Shown: piece after piece, positions 17,029 to 25,516 of the stretch
Numbering within the stretch: the first letter of the stretch is position 1
Layout of the letters: every line of letters starts with the position of its first letter
Origin: JAGOEX01 sp964630905
GTDB lineage: Bacteria > UBP6 > UBA1177
Assembly (NCBI GenBank): GCA_964630905.1
Contig: CAZVWR010000011.1
Location: 13,783-77,782, forward strand
Direction: 5' to 3'
DNA: 64,000 bases
Position numbers and translations under genes: made by a program
The notes under the pieces: generated by a model
Databases searched by the model: none
Seen by the model: only the letters and a program-made list of their open reading frames with translations
Told to the model about the DNA's origin: nothing

Positions 17029-18194
17029 TATATTATGAATTCCTGAATCTTGTCACATTCTCCCGTTATCGAAAACGGAGTCCCGTCTTTTATTACAAAA
17101 GTATTTTCTATACCGATAATGCCGTATTCCGGGATGAACACTTTCGGTTCAAGTGCAATGACCATATTGTTTTCAAGAGGGATCTTCTGCTTTTCGGCAA
17201 CAACAGGGAGCTGATTTACTTCAGTTCCGATGCCGTGACCGATGAATTTCACTTTCTGCTCATATCCCATGAAATTTCCTTTCCAGGAATATTTTTCGAG
17301 CTCTTTTAAAGCAAATCGGTATATCTCTTCACCTGTTTTTCCCGGCACAAGCAAGCACTTAATATTATTGAGATACTCGTTCAATTCCTCATATGTTTTT
17401 TTTATTTCTTCTGCCGGCTCACCGATAAAAAAAGTTCGTGTGCTGTCTGCACAGTATCCATAGTGACAGCCGACAAAATCTATAACAAAACTGTTTTTTA
17501 TCACTTCACCGCTTGCGCCCTGTGCTACAGCAGGGGAAAGACCAATGCCGCCGATCGGAAAATCGGTGTATGTCGGAACAAGAGAAGATTCACCAGTAAC
17601 GACTAGGCCCATCGAAGCTTCCATGTTTGAGCCTCTTACCCAGAAAAGTCCCTGATGCCCGAGCTCTTTTTTTGCGAATTTTTCAATTTCCGCCTGAATG
17701 TCGATGTCTCTGTCGCCCTGCCTAAAAACCTTTTTTGCATGTGCCATAACAGACTTGTTCATCTCACCGGCTTTTTTCATCAGGTCAAGCTCTGCGTCGC
17801 TTTTGATCATTTTTGTCAGCGAAAGGGGAAGTGAGCAGTCAGCCGGATCTTTTTCGAGGGCAAATTTTTTCTTGTAGAAAAGATATTCAGAAACTGTTGT
17901 AACATCAAGAGGAAGAGACCAAGCCCCTTTTATCATTGATGATATTCCGTACTCATCCCAGCTTTTTACACATTGGGGCGATTCCACCTGCGCCCTTAAG
18001 AGATTTTTCCTTACAAAATAGACACATTCCCCGTCTTTTTTAATTATCAGAGTCCCTTTCTGAACAGATCCCGTAAAATAAAAAATGTCCTGATTGGAAG
18101 TTAGAACGGCACAGTCAATGCTGAATGTTTCCAAATACTTGGCAAATCTCAACACCCTTGAATTCAGTTCTGAAAAATTAAAAAGTTGAAACAT
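17028..18194 (-). CDS. M24 metallopeptidase, Xaa-Pro aminopeptidase-like
   Basis: A 388-residue pita-bread fold peptidase. The C-terminal domain contains VIDFVGCHYGYCADSTRTF (metal-binding Asp pair), FIGHGIGTE (His), and the two metal Glu in ALEPK and GIENTF. The N-terminal creatinase-like domain is less conserved. It is cytoplasmic and should remove N-terminal residues before proline, or act on a related substrate. The ATG at 18194 is chosen because AGGAG is six bases upstream, whereas the ATG at 18200 touches it. It lies 16 bases after the toroid lipoprotein gene and overlaps the hydrolase, giving a three-gene operon. Confidence 0.5.
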   Translation of the reverse strand: MFQLFNFSELNSRVLRFAKYLETFSIDCAVLTSNQDIFYFTGSVQKGTLIIKKDGECVYFVRKNLLRAQVESPQCVKSWDEYGISSMIKGAWSLPLDVTTVSEYLFYKKKFALEKDPADCSLPLSLTKMIKSDAELDLMKKAGEMNKSVMAHAKKVFRQGDRDIDIQAEIEKFAKKELGHQGLFWVRGSNMEASMGLVVTGESSLVPTYTDFPIGGIGLSPAVAQGASGEVIKNSFVIDFVGCHYGYCADSTRTFFIGEPAEEIKKTYEELNEYLNNIKCLLVPGKTGEEIYRFALKELEKYSWKGNFMGYEQKVKFIGHGIGTEVNQLPVVAEKQKIPLENNMVIALEPKVFIPEYGIIGIENTFVIKDGTPFSITGECDKIQEFII

Positions 18195-18210
18195 GGTCAT
18201 CTCCTGAAAA

Positions 18211-20337
18211 CTACCAGATTATTGCGTTCCATGACTTTTCATCAAGCAGTTTTGTTGTGTAATGAATCGCAGATATTGCGTGATATGTCGCATCGAGTCG
18301 CAGTTCATTTATATCGGGTCTTAAAGCTGTTGCACCGATCACTTTTTCAGGTCGTTTGATCCAGTATGTGTCTTCAGGTTTGAACTGCAGTCCAAGAAGG
18401 TATCCGAGCGTTCCCTTAAGAATTTTTCCGTAGTATTTTATTCTGTTTTCATCTTTAAGTTCAAGCGCAAGGGCATATGCCTGAGAAAGACCTTCGGAAT
18501 ATACTGCGGTTGATGCGAATTGAGTGTCAAGAGCACCCTGTCTTCCGGGAACGGCATCTCTTCCAAGAGGAGTATATTTTTTGAGCATCCAGTCCATAAG
18601 TGTAAAGACAAATTCGGCATGTTTTTTATCTTTTGTGACCATATATGTTTCCTGATAAGCTCTTATCTGCCATGGAACAAACGGTCCGTCCTGATTTTCT
18701 GTTTTGTTCCAGAACGCTCTGTAGTATGGAAAAGCTTTTTCCACAGCTTTGAGCGCAGGCTCATATTTTGAGTGTTTATAGTACCTTATCAATACAAGCA
18801 AAGTTTCTCCCGGATAGTACATCTGGTCAATGTCCCTGAGCGGCCGGTAAAAATCGGTTTTAAGTCTGCCGTTTTCCTCCTGAAGAGAAATTATCGCATC
18901 TGCCATGAGCTTCATATCCTCTTTGTACGAAGGATCGTAAAGCTCTGTCATCGCACCGAGAAGGAATGCTGTCCCTGCAATGCTTGAAACAGCTCTGTGC
19001 TCTTTCCAGTCGAGATATTTATAACCGTTTTCAAGTTTCAGTCCGCTTCTGAAAAGTTCTATCGCTTTTTTTACACTTGCTATCATCCTTTCATCTTTTC
19101 TGTCACGGGCAATTTCAGCAAGAACAAAAAGTCCGTTCAGGTTCCTCAAAGCCCAGTCATCATCAGGTTCAAGGTCTTTTGAGGGGAAGAAAGTGTACAT
19201 ATATCTTCCATTCTTAAGCTGGTTTTTCATATACCATTCAAATGCCAAATCAACACTTTTTATAAGATCGTCCCTCGTTACTGATTCAACAGGTACCACG
19301 GTTCTTGAAAAGGCGATCTCCTTTGTTTCGTCCATTCCTTCTGCAAGAACGAAATCCTGAGTCATGAAAGCTGTCAGCTTGCTTTCCTGCCATCCGTTCT
19401 CAGCCATTCCGGCATCAATGGAGATTTGTCTTAAAAGCTCTGTAGCATCAGCGATCTGTCTTCTTGCTATCTGGGTTGAAAGTATTGTTGCGATCTTTCC
19501 TTCCTTTGAAACTGAAAATCCCATCCCCTGTTTCATTTTAAGGGAAACAGCCTGCTCGGACGGTTTTATATTTATTGCCGAATGAACCACTGAAATCTCG
19601 ATGGAAGCGAGGTTTGCGTTGTCAACTTTTATTGATTTCACGATCTCTTTTATTGCATTTTCAAGTTTTGATGAAGCTGAAAAAGTGACTCCGGTCATTT
19701 CCCCTTTTCTGAAAACTGAAACTGCAAGTCCGACATTTCTTTTTGAAAGGGATTCTGGAATGTCAGCGATTACACCACTTTCATCACAAGCTCCGTCAGC
19801 ATAACACTTGATTTTCTCTGCAATGAAATGGGCTTCATTAAGGGTCAGTTTTTCATTGTTGAAAGCTTCTATCTGTGCGACCAGAGGTATTTTTGAACGG
19901 TCTCTTACAACGGAAAACTCGGTTTTCCCCAAAAAAATTCCGTCAACTTTCACTGCGATCGTCCATGTCCCGGCCTTTAAAGGTCCGCTTCCTTTATAGT
20001 GAATGGTCGAATTTTTCCAGTCCGGCGACATGTTCATTATTTTTGTGTATGCCTTTTTCCCTTCCGGATCAAACCAGATGAACTCTGCATCATATTTGTT
20101 TTTTACAGGATTCCAGAAACCTCTTACAGCGTGATTTGTCTCATCTGTAGAGAGTGTGTCACGCACTTCTGTCAATCCGCCGTTCCCCCCCGGCCTAGGC
20201 ATTCCTACAACAAGGCCTGTAAGATTCCCTGAAAATTTTTCCGGAACCTCAGGTTTTGATGAACACGATGAAAGAAAGGAAAAAGTAAATAAAAGAGAGA
20301 TGATAACGATCAGATTCAGAAATCTCTTTAAAAACAT
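18211..20337 (-). CDS. Lipoprotein with alpha-helical toroid domain
   Basis: Signal peptide with lipobox LSSC (Cys25). Residues up to about 320 include a mixed region (VGLAVSVFRKGEMTGVTFSA and ENAIKEIVKSI) that vaguely recalls an AMMECR1-type fold. From about 345 to the end, repeated helix pairs (FEWYMKNQL, GTAFLLGAM, GETLLVLIRYY, DTQFASTAVYSEGL) look like an alpha/alpha six-hairpin toroid as in glycosidases or terpene-cyclase folds. The combination is not one I can name. GAGG before the ATG supports the start. It heads the operon with the peptidase and hydrolase. Carbohydrate or polymer binding at the envelope is a guess from the fold. Confidence 0.5.
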   Translation of the reverse strand: MFLKRFLNLIVIISLLFTFSFLSSCSSKPEVPEKFSGNLTGLVVGMPRPGGNGGLTEVRDTLSTDETNHAVRGFWNPVKNKYDAEFIWFDPEGKKAYTKIMNMSPDWKNSTIHYKGSGPLKAGTWTIAVKVDGIFLGKTEFSVVRDRSKIPLVAQIEAFNNEKLTLNEAHFIAEKIKCYADGACDESGVIADIPESLSKRNVGLAVSVFRKGEMTGVTFSASSKLENAIKEIVKSIKVDNANLASIEISVVHSAINIKPSEQAVSLKMKQGMGFSVSKEGKIATILSTQIARRQIADATELLRQISIDAGMAENGWQESKLTAFMTQDFVLAEGMDETKEIAFSRTVVPVESVTRDDLIKSVDLAFEWYMKNQLKNGRYMYTFFPSKDLEPDDDWALRNLNGLFVLAEIARDRKDERMIASVKKAIELFRSGLKLENGYKYLDWKEHRAVSSIAGTAFLLGAMTELYDPSYKEDMKLMADAIISLQEENGRLKTDFYRPLRDIDQMYYPGETLLVLIRYYKHSKYEPALKAVEKAFPYYRAFWNKTENQDGPFVPWQIRAYQETYMVTKDKKHAEFVFTLMDWMLKKYTPLGRDAVPGRQGALDTQFASTAVYSEGLSQAYALALELKDENRIKYYGKILKGTLGYLLGLQFKPEDTYWIKRPEKVIGATALRPDINELRLDATYHAISAIHYTTKLLDEKSWNAIIW

Positions 20338-20371
20338 AACAACCTCATAAAAATATTAAAAAACAGACCTG

Positions 20372-20400
20372 ATATTACACAAAAGTAAAAGAAATGACAA
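20372..20400 (-). promoter_or_regulatory. Promoter of the toroid lipoprotein operon
   Basis: On the minus strand: TTGTCA (20400-20395), 17-base spacer, TAATAT (20377-20372), 34 bases before the ATG. Confidence 0.5.
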
Positions 20401-20410
20401 TTTTTGGATA

Positions 20411-20437
20411 AAAAAAACCCCGGGACAAACCCGGGGT
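20411..20437 (-). terminator. Rho-independent terminator of the TG-repeat lipoprotein gene
   Basis: On the minus strand a perfect stem ACCCCGGG/CCCGGGGT with a 5-base loop is followed by a run of seven T. It lies 24 bases after the stop at 20461. This is the clearest terminator in the window. Confidence 0.5.
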
Positions 20438-20460
20438 ATGAAAATCAGAAAACCAAACTC

Positions 20461-21456
20461 TTATTGAGCTGTAAATGTAAGACCTGAACCAACTCCAAGC
20501 TGTGTTGAAGAAATCCCAAGAGCATAGACACATTCAAAGTTACCAGCAGAATCAAATTTTATAACTGCAAAACTACATTGTAAACTTGTATAAGGTCCTA
20601 TTTCAGTTATGCCTGAAGGAACAGGTTTGCCGCACTGTAAATTCATAGAATAATCAAGACCTAAATTTTGTCCATCAAGATTATAATCATCAAAAGAGGA
20701 ATAGTCTTCTCCTTGATTCGATGTTGCATAGTAAGAAATAGTCAATCCTGTTGCCATTGTCGGAAGAGTTGTTGTTCCCATTGTTCCGCTGAAAGAATGA
20801 ACCTGCTGAATGTAATCCGCAGAGGGATCAAGATTTCCTGAAGGAGCTGTCGGAGAAATATTTGGAGTATTAAGATTTACAGTGATTGTTCCATAAGAGC
20901 TGTCACCCGCAAGAGAACCTTCGATTGGGCATGGAGTGATCTGAGCACTTGCATCCTGAAAACCGCCCTGACCATCAGGAAGAGCTGTCGGATGATAAAG
21001 AGTCATTGTTCCGGTAATTTTAACTCCGCCTGTGCCTGTGTCACCAGTGTTGCCAGTGTTGCCTGTGTCACCGGTGTTACCAGTATCGCCAGTGTTGCCA
21101 GTGTTGCCTGAGTCGCCTGAGTTGCCTGTGTTGCCTGTGTTGCCAGTGTCACCGGTATTGCCTGAGTCGCCTGTGTTTCCTGTGTTACCAGTGTTGCCTG
21201 TGTTGCCTGTGTCACCGGTGTTACCAGTATCGCCGCCTTCATCAACGCAACCGGCTTTGTCGCCAGTTTCTTTGCAAGTCTTTCCTTCGTCTGCACAATC
21301 TTTACTGTCCCATTCTCCAATAGTGTTGCACCACAGCAGAGTGGTGTCGGCACATTTCATTTCACCAGCTGTACATGATTCTGATTCTTCGGAACCGCAA
21401 CTTACTGCAAAAAATGCAAGTGTTACAAGTACCATAGCGAGCAAAAGTTTCTTCAT
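20461..21456 (-). CDS. Lipoprotein with 22 tandem (N/D)(T/S)G repeats
   Basis: The 331-residue product has a signal peptide and lipobox AVSC (Cys20). A small Cys-rich module follows (six cysteines, residues about 27-75, with LLWCNTIGEWDSKDC). Next come 22 consecutive three-residue repeats, NTG, DTG, DSG or NSG, then a C-terminal domain of about 180 residues with a two-cysteine pattern. The repeat is probably an extended linker that holds the C-terminal domain away from the membrane. GGAGGT six bases before the ATG at 21456 decides the start. The gene has its own promoter and terminator, so it is a single-gene unit, perhaps highly expressed. Function unknown. Confidence 0.5.
   Translation of the reverse strand: MKKLLLAMVLVTLAFFAVSCGSEESESCTAGEMKCADTTLLWCNTIGEWDSKDCADEGKTCKETGDKAGCVDEGGDTGNTGDTGNTGNTGNTGNTGDSGNTGDTGNTGNTGNSGDSGNTGNTGDTGNTGDTGNTGNTGDTGTGGVKITGTMTLYHPTALPDGQGGFQDASAQITPCPIEGSLAGDSSYGTITVNLNTPNISPTAPSGNLDPSADYIQQVHSFSGTMGTTTLPTMATGLTISYYATSNQGEDYSSFDDYNLDGQNLGLDYSMNLQCGKPVPSGITEIGPYTSLQCSFAVIKFDSAGNFECVYALGISSTQLGVGSGLTFTAQ
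21034..21231 (-). repeat. 22 tandem 9-bp repeats coding (N/D)(T/S)G
   Basis: 198 bases of imperfect 9-base units, each one codon triplet of the linker. Third-position and N/D changes break exact identity, but 18- and 27-base blocks recur. Copy number is likely to vary by slippage. The region also opens long false reading frames on both strands. Confidence 0.5.
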
Positions 21457-21514
21457 TAAAATACCTCCAAAAAAAATATAAAATTCGGTACGAACCGCAA
21501 ATCCACAGCAAAGG

Positions 21515-21542
21515 ATTTTACACTTGAGCAACATTCTGTCAA
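21515..21542 (-). promoter_or_regulatory. Promoter of the TG-repeat lipoprotein gene
   Basis: On the minus strand: TTGACA (21542-21537), 16-base spacer, TAAAAT (21520-21515). The non-coding stretch 21457-21827 is very AT-rich and otherwise shows only the divergent promoter below. Confidence 0.5.
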
Positions 21543-21742
21543 GCAAATTCTGAGTTATAAAAATTGTTGCGTTTGAAAAATTATAAACTTCGAAAAAGTA
21601 TCGAATTTGAAAAAAATGTATTTTTAAATATGTCATTTTTTTAATACATAAATTTTCAACATTAAAAAAATAGGTCGAAAAAAAAGTTTTTAAATTCTGC
21701 AACATTTTGAAATCACTTAAAAAAAAACATTATAAAAAAATA

Positions 21743-21770
21743 TTTGCATTTTGATTTTAAAGTGTAAAAT
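21743..21770 (+). promoter_or_regulatory. Promoter of the kamA-ATP-grasp-GNAT operon
   Basis: TTTGCA (21743-21748), 16-base spacer, TAAAAT (21765-21770), 57 bases before the start. The five bases before the -10 box (AAGTG) are identical in the divergent lipoprotein promoter, so the two may share a control element. Confidence 0.5.
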
Positions 21771-21827
21771 ATTGTTCAGGAGCAACTGGCTACATTTTTT
21801 AAGTTTTTTTGAAAAAAAGGGGGTGTT

Positions 21828-23060
21828 ATGAAAAAAGAAATGAGAGCTGTTGAAGAAGAAGTGCCACTTGTCGTCGGTCTTAGTGCACTAAGACCATTAA
21901 GTTCCTTTTCCTCAAAGCAGTGTTCAACTGCTTCATTGTTTCAAAGAAAATTTTTTCCTGAATCAAGTCAGAGTGACTGGACAAGCTGGAAATGGCAGAT
22001 CCAGAATAGCATTACCGATGCAAAGAAACTTTCGGAAATGTTCACTTTGACAAAAGATGAACTTGATGCCCTGAACAGTGGCGAAGTGACACTTCCTTTC
22101 AGAATCACCCCCTACTATGCATCTCTGCTTTACGGCAGAGAAAGCGATTATGCTCTCAGAAAAACCATGATACCTCTTTCCAGTGAATTTACTACAGGTT
22201 TCGGGGAAAGCGGGGATCCGTTGTGTGAAGAACACATGTCTCCTGTTCCCAATGTTGTTCACCGCTATCCCGACAGAGTTCTTTTTCTTGCGACAGAGTT
22301 CTGCAGTTCATATTGCAGATACTGCACAAGACACAGAGTTGTAGGGAACAAGAACGAACTCCACAGGTTCAGTTCAAAATCATGGGAGAACGGAATCAAT
22401 TACATTGCATCTCATCCTGAAATAAGAGATGTCCTCATTTCCGGAGGAGACCCTCTTACAATGCCTGATGCAAGGATCGACTACCTCCTTTCAAGATTGC
22501 GCTCAATTCCTCATATCGAGATCATCAGGATAGGGACAAAGGTTCCGGCTGTTCTTCCTCAGAGAATAACACCGAAACTTGTAAGAATGTTGAAAAAATA
22601 TCATCCGCTGTTTCTCAGCATTCATTTTACCCATCCGGATGAGATGACTCTTGAAACATCTGTTGCATGCAGAATGCTTGCAGATGCCGGAATTCCTCTT
22701 GGAAGTCAGACTGTTCTGCTTAAAGGTGTGAATGATGATCCCAAGACATTGACCGATCTTTATCACAGACTGCTCATGGTGCGTGTAAGACCTTATTATC
22801 TTTATCAGTGTGATCCTGTTCAGGGATCTTCCCATTTCAGGACAAGTGTGGAAACAGGTTTGAAGATAATTGAACATATAAGGGGATTTACAAGCGGATA
22901 TGCTGTGCCGACTTATGTTATTGATGCTCCCGGCGGCGGAGGAAAGATCCCGATACTGCCTGACTATTATCAGGGAAGGGATGACAAGTATGTTTACTTG
23001 AAGAACTTTGAGGGAAACAAATACCGGTATCCCGATCCGGTAAGTGCTCCATCACTTTAG
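21828..23060 (+). CDS. kamA: KamA-family radical SAM enzyme, probable lysine 2,3-aminomutase
   Basis: A 410-residue radical SAM protein with the cluster motif at Cys159, Cys163 and Cys166 (CSSYCRYC) and the ISGGDPL SAM-binding motif near 204. The residues that define lysine 2,3-aminomutase in the clostridial enzyme are all present: Asp329 (YQCD) and Asp366 (VIDAPGGGG) for the lysine amino group, Arg168 for the carboxylate, and Lys373 for PLP. Conversion of L-lysine to L-beta-lysine is therefore well supported, more so than EpmB or glutamate-mutase roles. It leads an operon with two ATP-grasp ligases and a GNAT enzyme, which suggests that beta-lysine is then ligated and acetylated. Confidence 0.5.
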   Translation: MKKEMRAVEEEVPLVVGLSALRPLSSFSSKQCSTASLFQRKFFPESSQSDWTSWKWQIQNSITDAKKLSEMFTLTKDELDALNSGEVTLPFRITPYYASLLYGRESDYALRKTMIPLSSEFTTGFGESGDPLCEEHMSPVPNVVHRYPDRVLFLATEFCSSYCRYCTRHRVVGNKNELHRFSSKSWENGINYIASHPEIRDVLISGGDPLTMPDARIDYLLSRLRSIPHIEIIRIGTKVPAVLPQRITPKLVRMLKKYHPLFLSIHFTHPDEMTLETSVACRMLADAGIPLGSQTVLLKGVNDDPKTLTDLYHRLLMVRVRPYYLYQCDPVQGSSHFRTSVETGLKIIEHIRGFTSGYAVPTYVIDAPGGGGKIPILPDYYQGRDDKYVYLKNFEGNKYRYPDPVSAPSL

Positions 23061-23084
23061 TTTACCTTATTTTACAGGTGAAAA

Positions 23085-24080
23085 ATGAAAATCGGTTTTA
23101 CATATGATCTCAAGGATGATTACCTTAAAATGGGTTTTTCTGCAGTTGAAGTTGCTGAATTTGATACTGTAGAAACGATCGAGGGTATTGAGAATTCACT
23201 AAAGAAACTCGGTTATTCCGTTGACAGGATCGGATCTGTAAAATCGCTCATTCAGCGACTTGCCGCAGGGGAGAAGTGGGATGTTGTTTTTAATATCGCT
23301 GAAGGTGTCAGTGGCATAGGAAGGGAGGCCGCTGTTCCTGCGATACTCGATGTTTATAATATTCCTTATGTGTTTTCCGATCCGATGGTGCTTTCGCTTA
23401 CACTTCACAAAGGGATGGCAAAGAGAATTGTGAGAGACGCAGGAATAAAAACGCCTCAGTTTCACATAGTTTACTCTGTTGATGACATAAAAAATGTTAA
23501 TATCCCTTATCCTCTTTTTGCAAAACCGCTTTCCGAAGGGACAGGCAAAGGGATCGGTGCATTGTCAATGATAAGCAGCAGCGATGATCTTGAAAAAGCG
23601 TGTCTGCAAATGCTTAAAGAATACAATCAGCCGGTGCTTGTTGAAAAATTTCTTCCGGGCCGCGAATTTACTGTAGGAATAACCGGAACAGGCAGCGATG
23701 CAAAAGTTGTCGGAATGATGGAGATAAACTTTCTTGCCGAAGCGGAAAGTGCCGCATACGGACTTGTTAATAAGAAAAATTATGAAAAACTGATGAAATA
23801 CACTCTTCCTGAAAAGGATATATATGATAAGTGTGCTGAAACTGCACTTGCCGCATGGAGAGTTCTTGAGTGTCGTGACGGGGGAAGAATTGACCTGAGA
23901 AATAATGAGTCCGAAGAACCGGAATTCATCGAAGTCAATCCTCTTGCGGGGCTTAATCCAATTGATTCAGATCTTCCCATTCTTTCAAGGATGAACGGTC
24001 TGGATTATGACGGACTGATAAAACAGATCATGGATTCAGCAATAAAGAGGATTTTTAATGGAAAAAAACAGCAGTCATGA
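23085..24080 (+). CDS. ATP-grasp ligase 1 (D-Ala-D-Ala ligase-like)
   Basis: A 331-residue ATP-grasp protein. The N-terminal domain has VVFNIAEGVSG, equivalent to the substrate loop of D-Ala-D-Ala ligase. PLFAKPLSEGTGKGI is the ATP-binding lysine and Gly-rich loop near 145-160, and FIEVNPLAGLNP supplies metal ligands Glu283 and Asn285. It should form an amide bond between an acyl phosphate and an amine. It overlaps the next gene by 23 bases. The active-site sequence departs from true Ddl, so ligation of beta-lysine or a related amino acid is more likely than cell-wall D-Ala-D-Ala synthesis. Substrates are inferred from context only. Confidence 0.5.
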   Translation: MKIGFTYDLKDDYLKMGFSAVEVAEFDTVETIEGIENSLKKLGYSVDRIGSVKSLIQRLAAGEKWDVVFNIAEGVSGIGREAAVPAILDVYNIPYVFSDPMVLSLTLHKGMAKRIVRDAGIKTPQFHIVYSVDDIKNVNIPYPLFAKPLSEGTGKGIGALSMISSSDDLEKACLQMLKEYNQPVLVEKFLPGREFTVGITGTGSDAKVVGMMEINFLAEAESAAYGLVNKKNYEKLMKYTLPEKDIYDKCAETALAAWRVLECRDGGRIDLRNNESEEPEFIEVNPLAGLNPIDSDLPILSRMNGLDYDGLIKQIMDSAIKRIFNGKKQQS

Positions 24081-25062
24081 GATTCTGATCTTTCATCAGT
24101 TTGTCCCTGATGATGCCCTTCCCGACGAAAAAGATGTTCTAGTTCAGGCGGAAGAGATCTCAAAAGTACTTATCAGAGCAGGTTATAGCGTAAGAGCTGT
24201 TCCTGTAGATAACAACTTTCTTTTTGTTTCTGAGATCTTAAAAAAGCCGTATGCCGCTTTTAATCTCGTTGAAACATTCAACGGAAGTGCGGTCAACGCC
24301 CATCTTGTTCCGCTTATGCTTGAGCAATTCGGAATCCCTTTTTCGGGCAATTCATCTTCGGCGATATTTCTGACGACCAACAAACTTCTGACAAAAGAAA
24401 TCCTTTTTGCCAACAATATTCCCACTGCAAACTGGCACATTAAAGGAAGAGATGAGCCTTTTCAGAAAGATCTCTATATTTTGAAACCGGTTTCTGAAGA
24501 TGCCTCTATCGGGATAACTGATGAAAATCTGAAAACACTTGAAAGCTCGGAGCAGGCGGGTGCCGCAATAGAATACTTTGAAAAAAAATACGATCTCCCA
24601 TATTTCTGCGAAAAATTTATTGACGGAAGGGAGTTTAATGTTTCAGTAATAGGGAATAAAGGTGAGCCGAGGGTTCTTTTTCCTGCCGAAATGATCTTTT
24701 TTCAGGAAGGTCACGAAAACAAGATTCTGTGTTATGACTCGAAGTGGAACGAAGAATCTGAAAAATATGATTCATCCAGAAGATCGTTCGATCTTGGAGA
24801 CGAAGACAGAAAACTGATAAAAAAACTGAAATCCATTTGTGAAAAATGCTGGAAAATATTCGGCCTTTCTGGTTATGTGAGAGTAGATTTCAGAGTTGAC
24901 AGAAAAAATAATCCGTATGTTCTTGAGATAAATGCAAATCCATGTCTCAGTCCTGACAGCGGGTTATTTGCGGCGGCTAAAAATGAAGGGTTGTCATATG
25001 ATGATTTAATAAACATTATTCTGGCGGAGGCTGAAAATGAAAATAAGGGAAAAAATAGTTAA
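24058..25062 (+). CDS. ATP-grasp ligase 2 (D-Ala-D-Ala ligase-like)
   Basis: A 334-residue paralogue of ligase 1. FNLVETFNGSA matches the substrate loop, YILKPVSEDASIGI the ATP-binding region near 145-158, and VLEINANPCLSP the metal site with Glu290 and Asn292. Its start is inside the preceding gene and its end overlaps the GNAT gene by 26 bases, so all three are made together. Two different ATP-grasp enzymes in series suggest a product with two amide bonds, or two steps with different amino acids. No signal peptide; cytoplasmic. Confidence 0.5.
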   Translation: MEKNSSHEILIFHQFVPDDALPDEKDVLVQAEEISKVLIRAGYSVRAVPVDNNFLFVSEILKKPYAAFNLVETFNGSAVNAHLVPLMLEQFGIPFSGNSSSAIFLTTNKLLTKEILFANNIPTANWHIKGRDEPFQKDLYILKPVSEDASIGITDENLKTLESSEQAGAAIEYFEKKYDLPYFCEKFIDGREFNVSVIGNKGEPRVLFPAEMIFFQEGHENKILCYDSKWNEESEKYDSSRRSFDLGDEDRKLIKKLKSICEKCWKIFGLSGYVRVDFRVDRKNNPYVLEINANPCLSPDSGLFAAAKNEGLSYDDLINIILAEAENENKGKNS

Positions 25063-25516
25063 GACAGACCTTGAACATATCAGAAAAATTCTTGAATCCA
25101 CAGAGTTTTTCTATGATTTTGAAGTTGCAACAGCTGTTGAACTCGGAGAGGAAACTCTTGCAAAAGGAGATGCCAGCGGATATCACTTTATTTTTCTTGA
25201 AGATGAAGATTTCAAACCGTATGCATTTGGAATATTTGGCGAAATAGCTTGTACAAAAAACAGATGGGATCTTTACTGGCTTGGCGTTCTCCAGTCGCTC
25301 AGAGGAAAAGGAGTCGGATCTGTTTTAATGAAAACATGTGAAGATGCAATTGCAAAAAAAGGGGGGAAAATCGTTTATATCGAAACCTCTGCCAGAGATC
25401 AGTATCTTCCCACAAGAGAATTCTATGTGAAAAGAGATTATTTTATTGAAGCAATTCTCAAAGATTTCTACGACGACGGTGACGGAAAAGTCATCTATTC
25501 AAAGCGGCTCGGTTGA
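25037..25516 (+). CDS. GNAT N-acetyltransferase of the kamA cluster
   Basis: A 159-residue GNAT protein. The acetyl-CoA loop is RGKGVGSVLM (residues about 92-101), followed by YIETSARDQYLPTREFY, typical of the subgroup that accompanies KamA/ATP-grasp genes. GGAGG seven bases before the ATG supports the start, and the gene overlaps ligase 2 by 26 bases. In methanogens AblA (aminomutase) and AblB (acetyltransferase) make N-epsilon-acetyl-beta-lysine. This enzyme may likewise acetylate beta-lysine or its ligated product. It meets trmL tail to tail with a 22-base overlap. Confidence 0.5.
   Translation: MKIREKIVKTDLEHIRKILESTEFFYDFEVATAVELGEETLAKGDASGYHFIFLEDEDFKPYAFGIFGEIACTKNRWDLYWLGVLQSLRGKGVGSVLMKTCEDAIAKKGGKIVYIETSARDQYLPTREFYVKRDYFIEAILKDFYDDGDGKVIYSKRLG

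Noticed and set aside
21034..21231. Possible CRISPR array
   Set aside because: The units are 9 bases with no spacers and are in frame with a lipoprotein gene.
21032..21481. Long open frames on both strands across the TG-repeat
   Set aside because: They are produced by the 9-base repeat, translate to monotonous Pro/Val/Ser or Thr/Gln/Ala runs, and lack a ribosome site.
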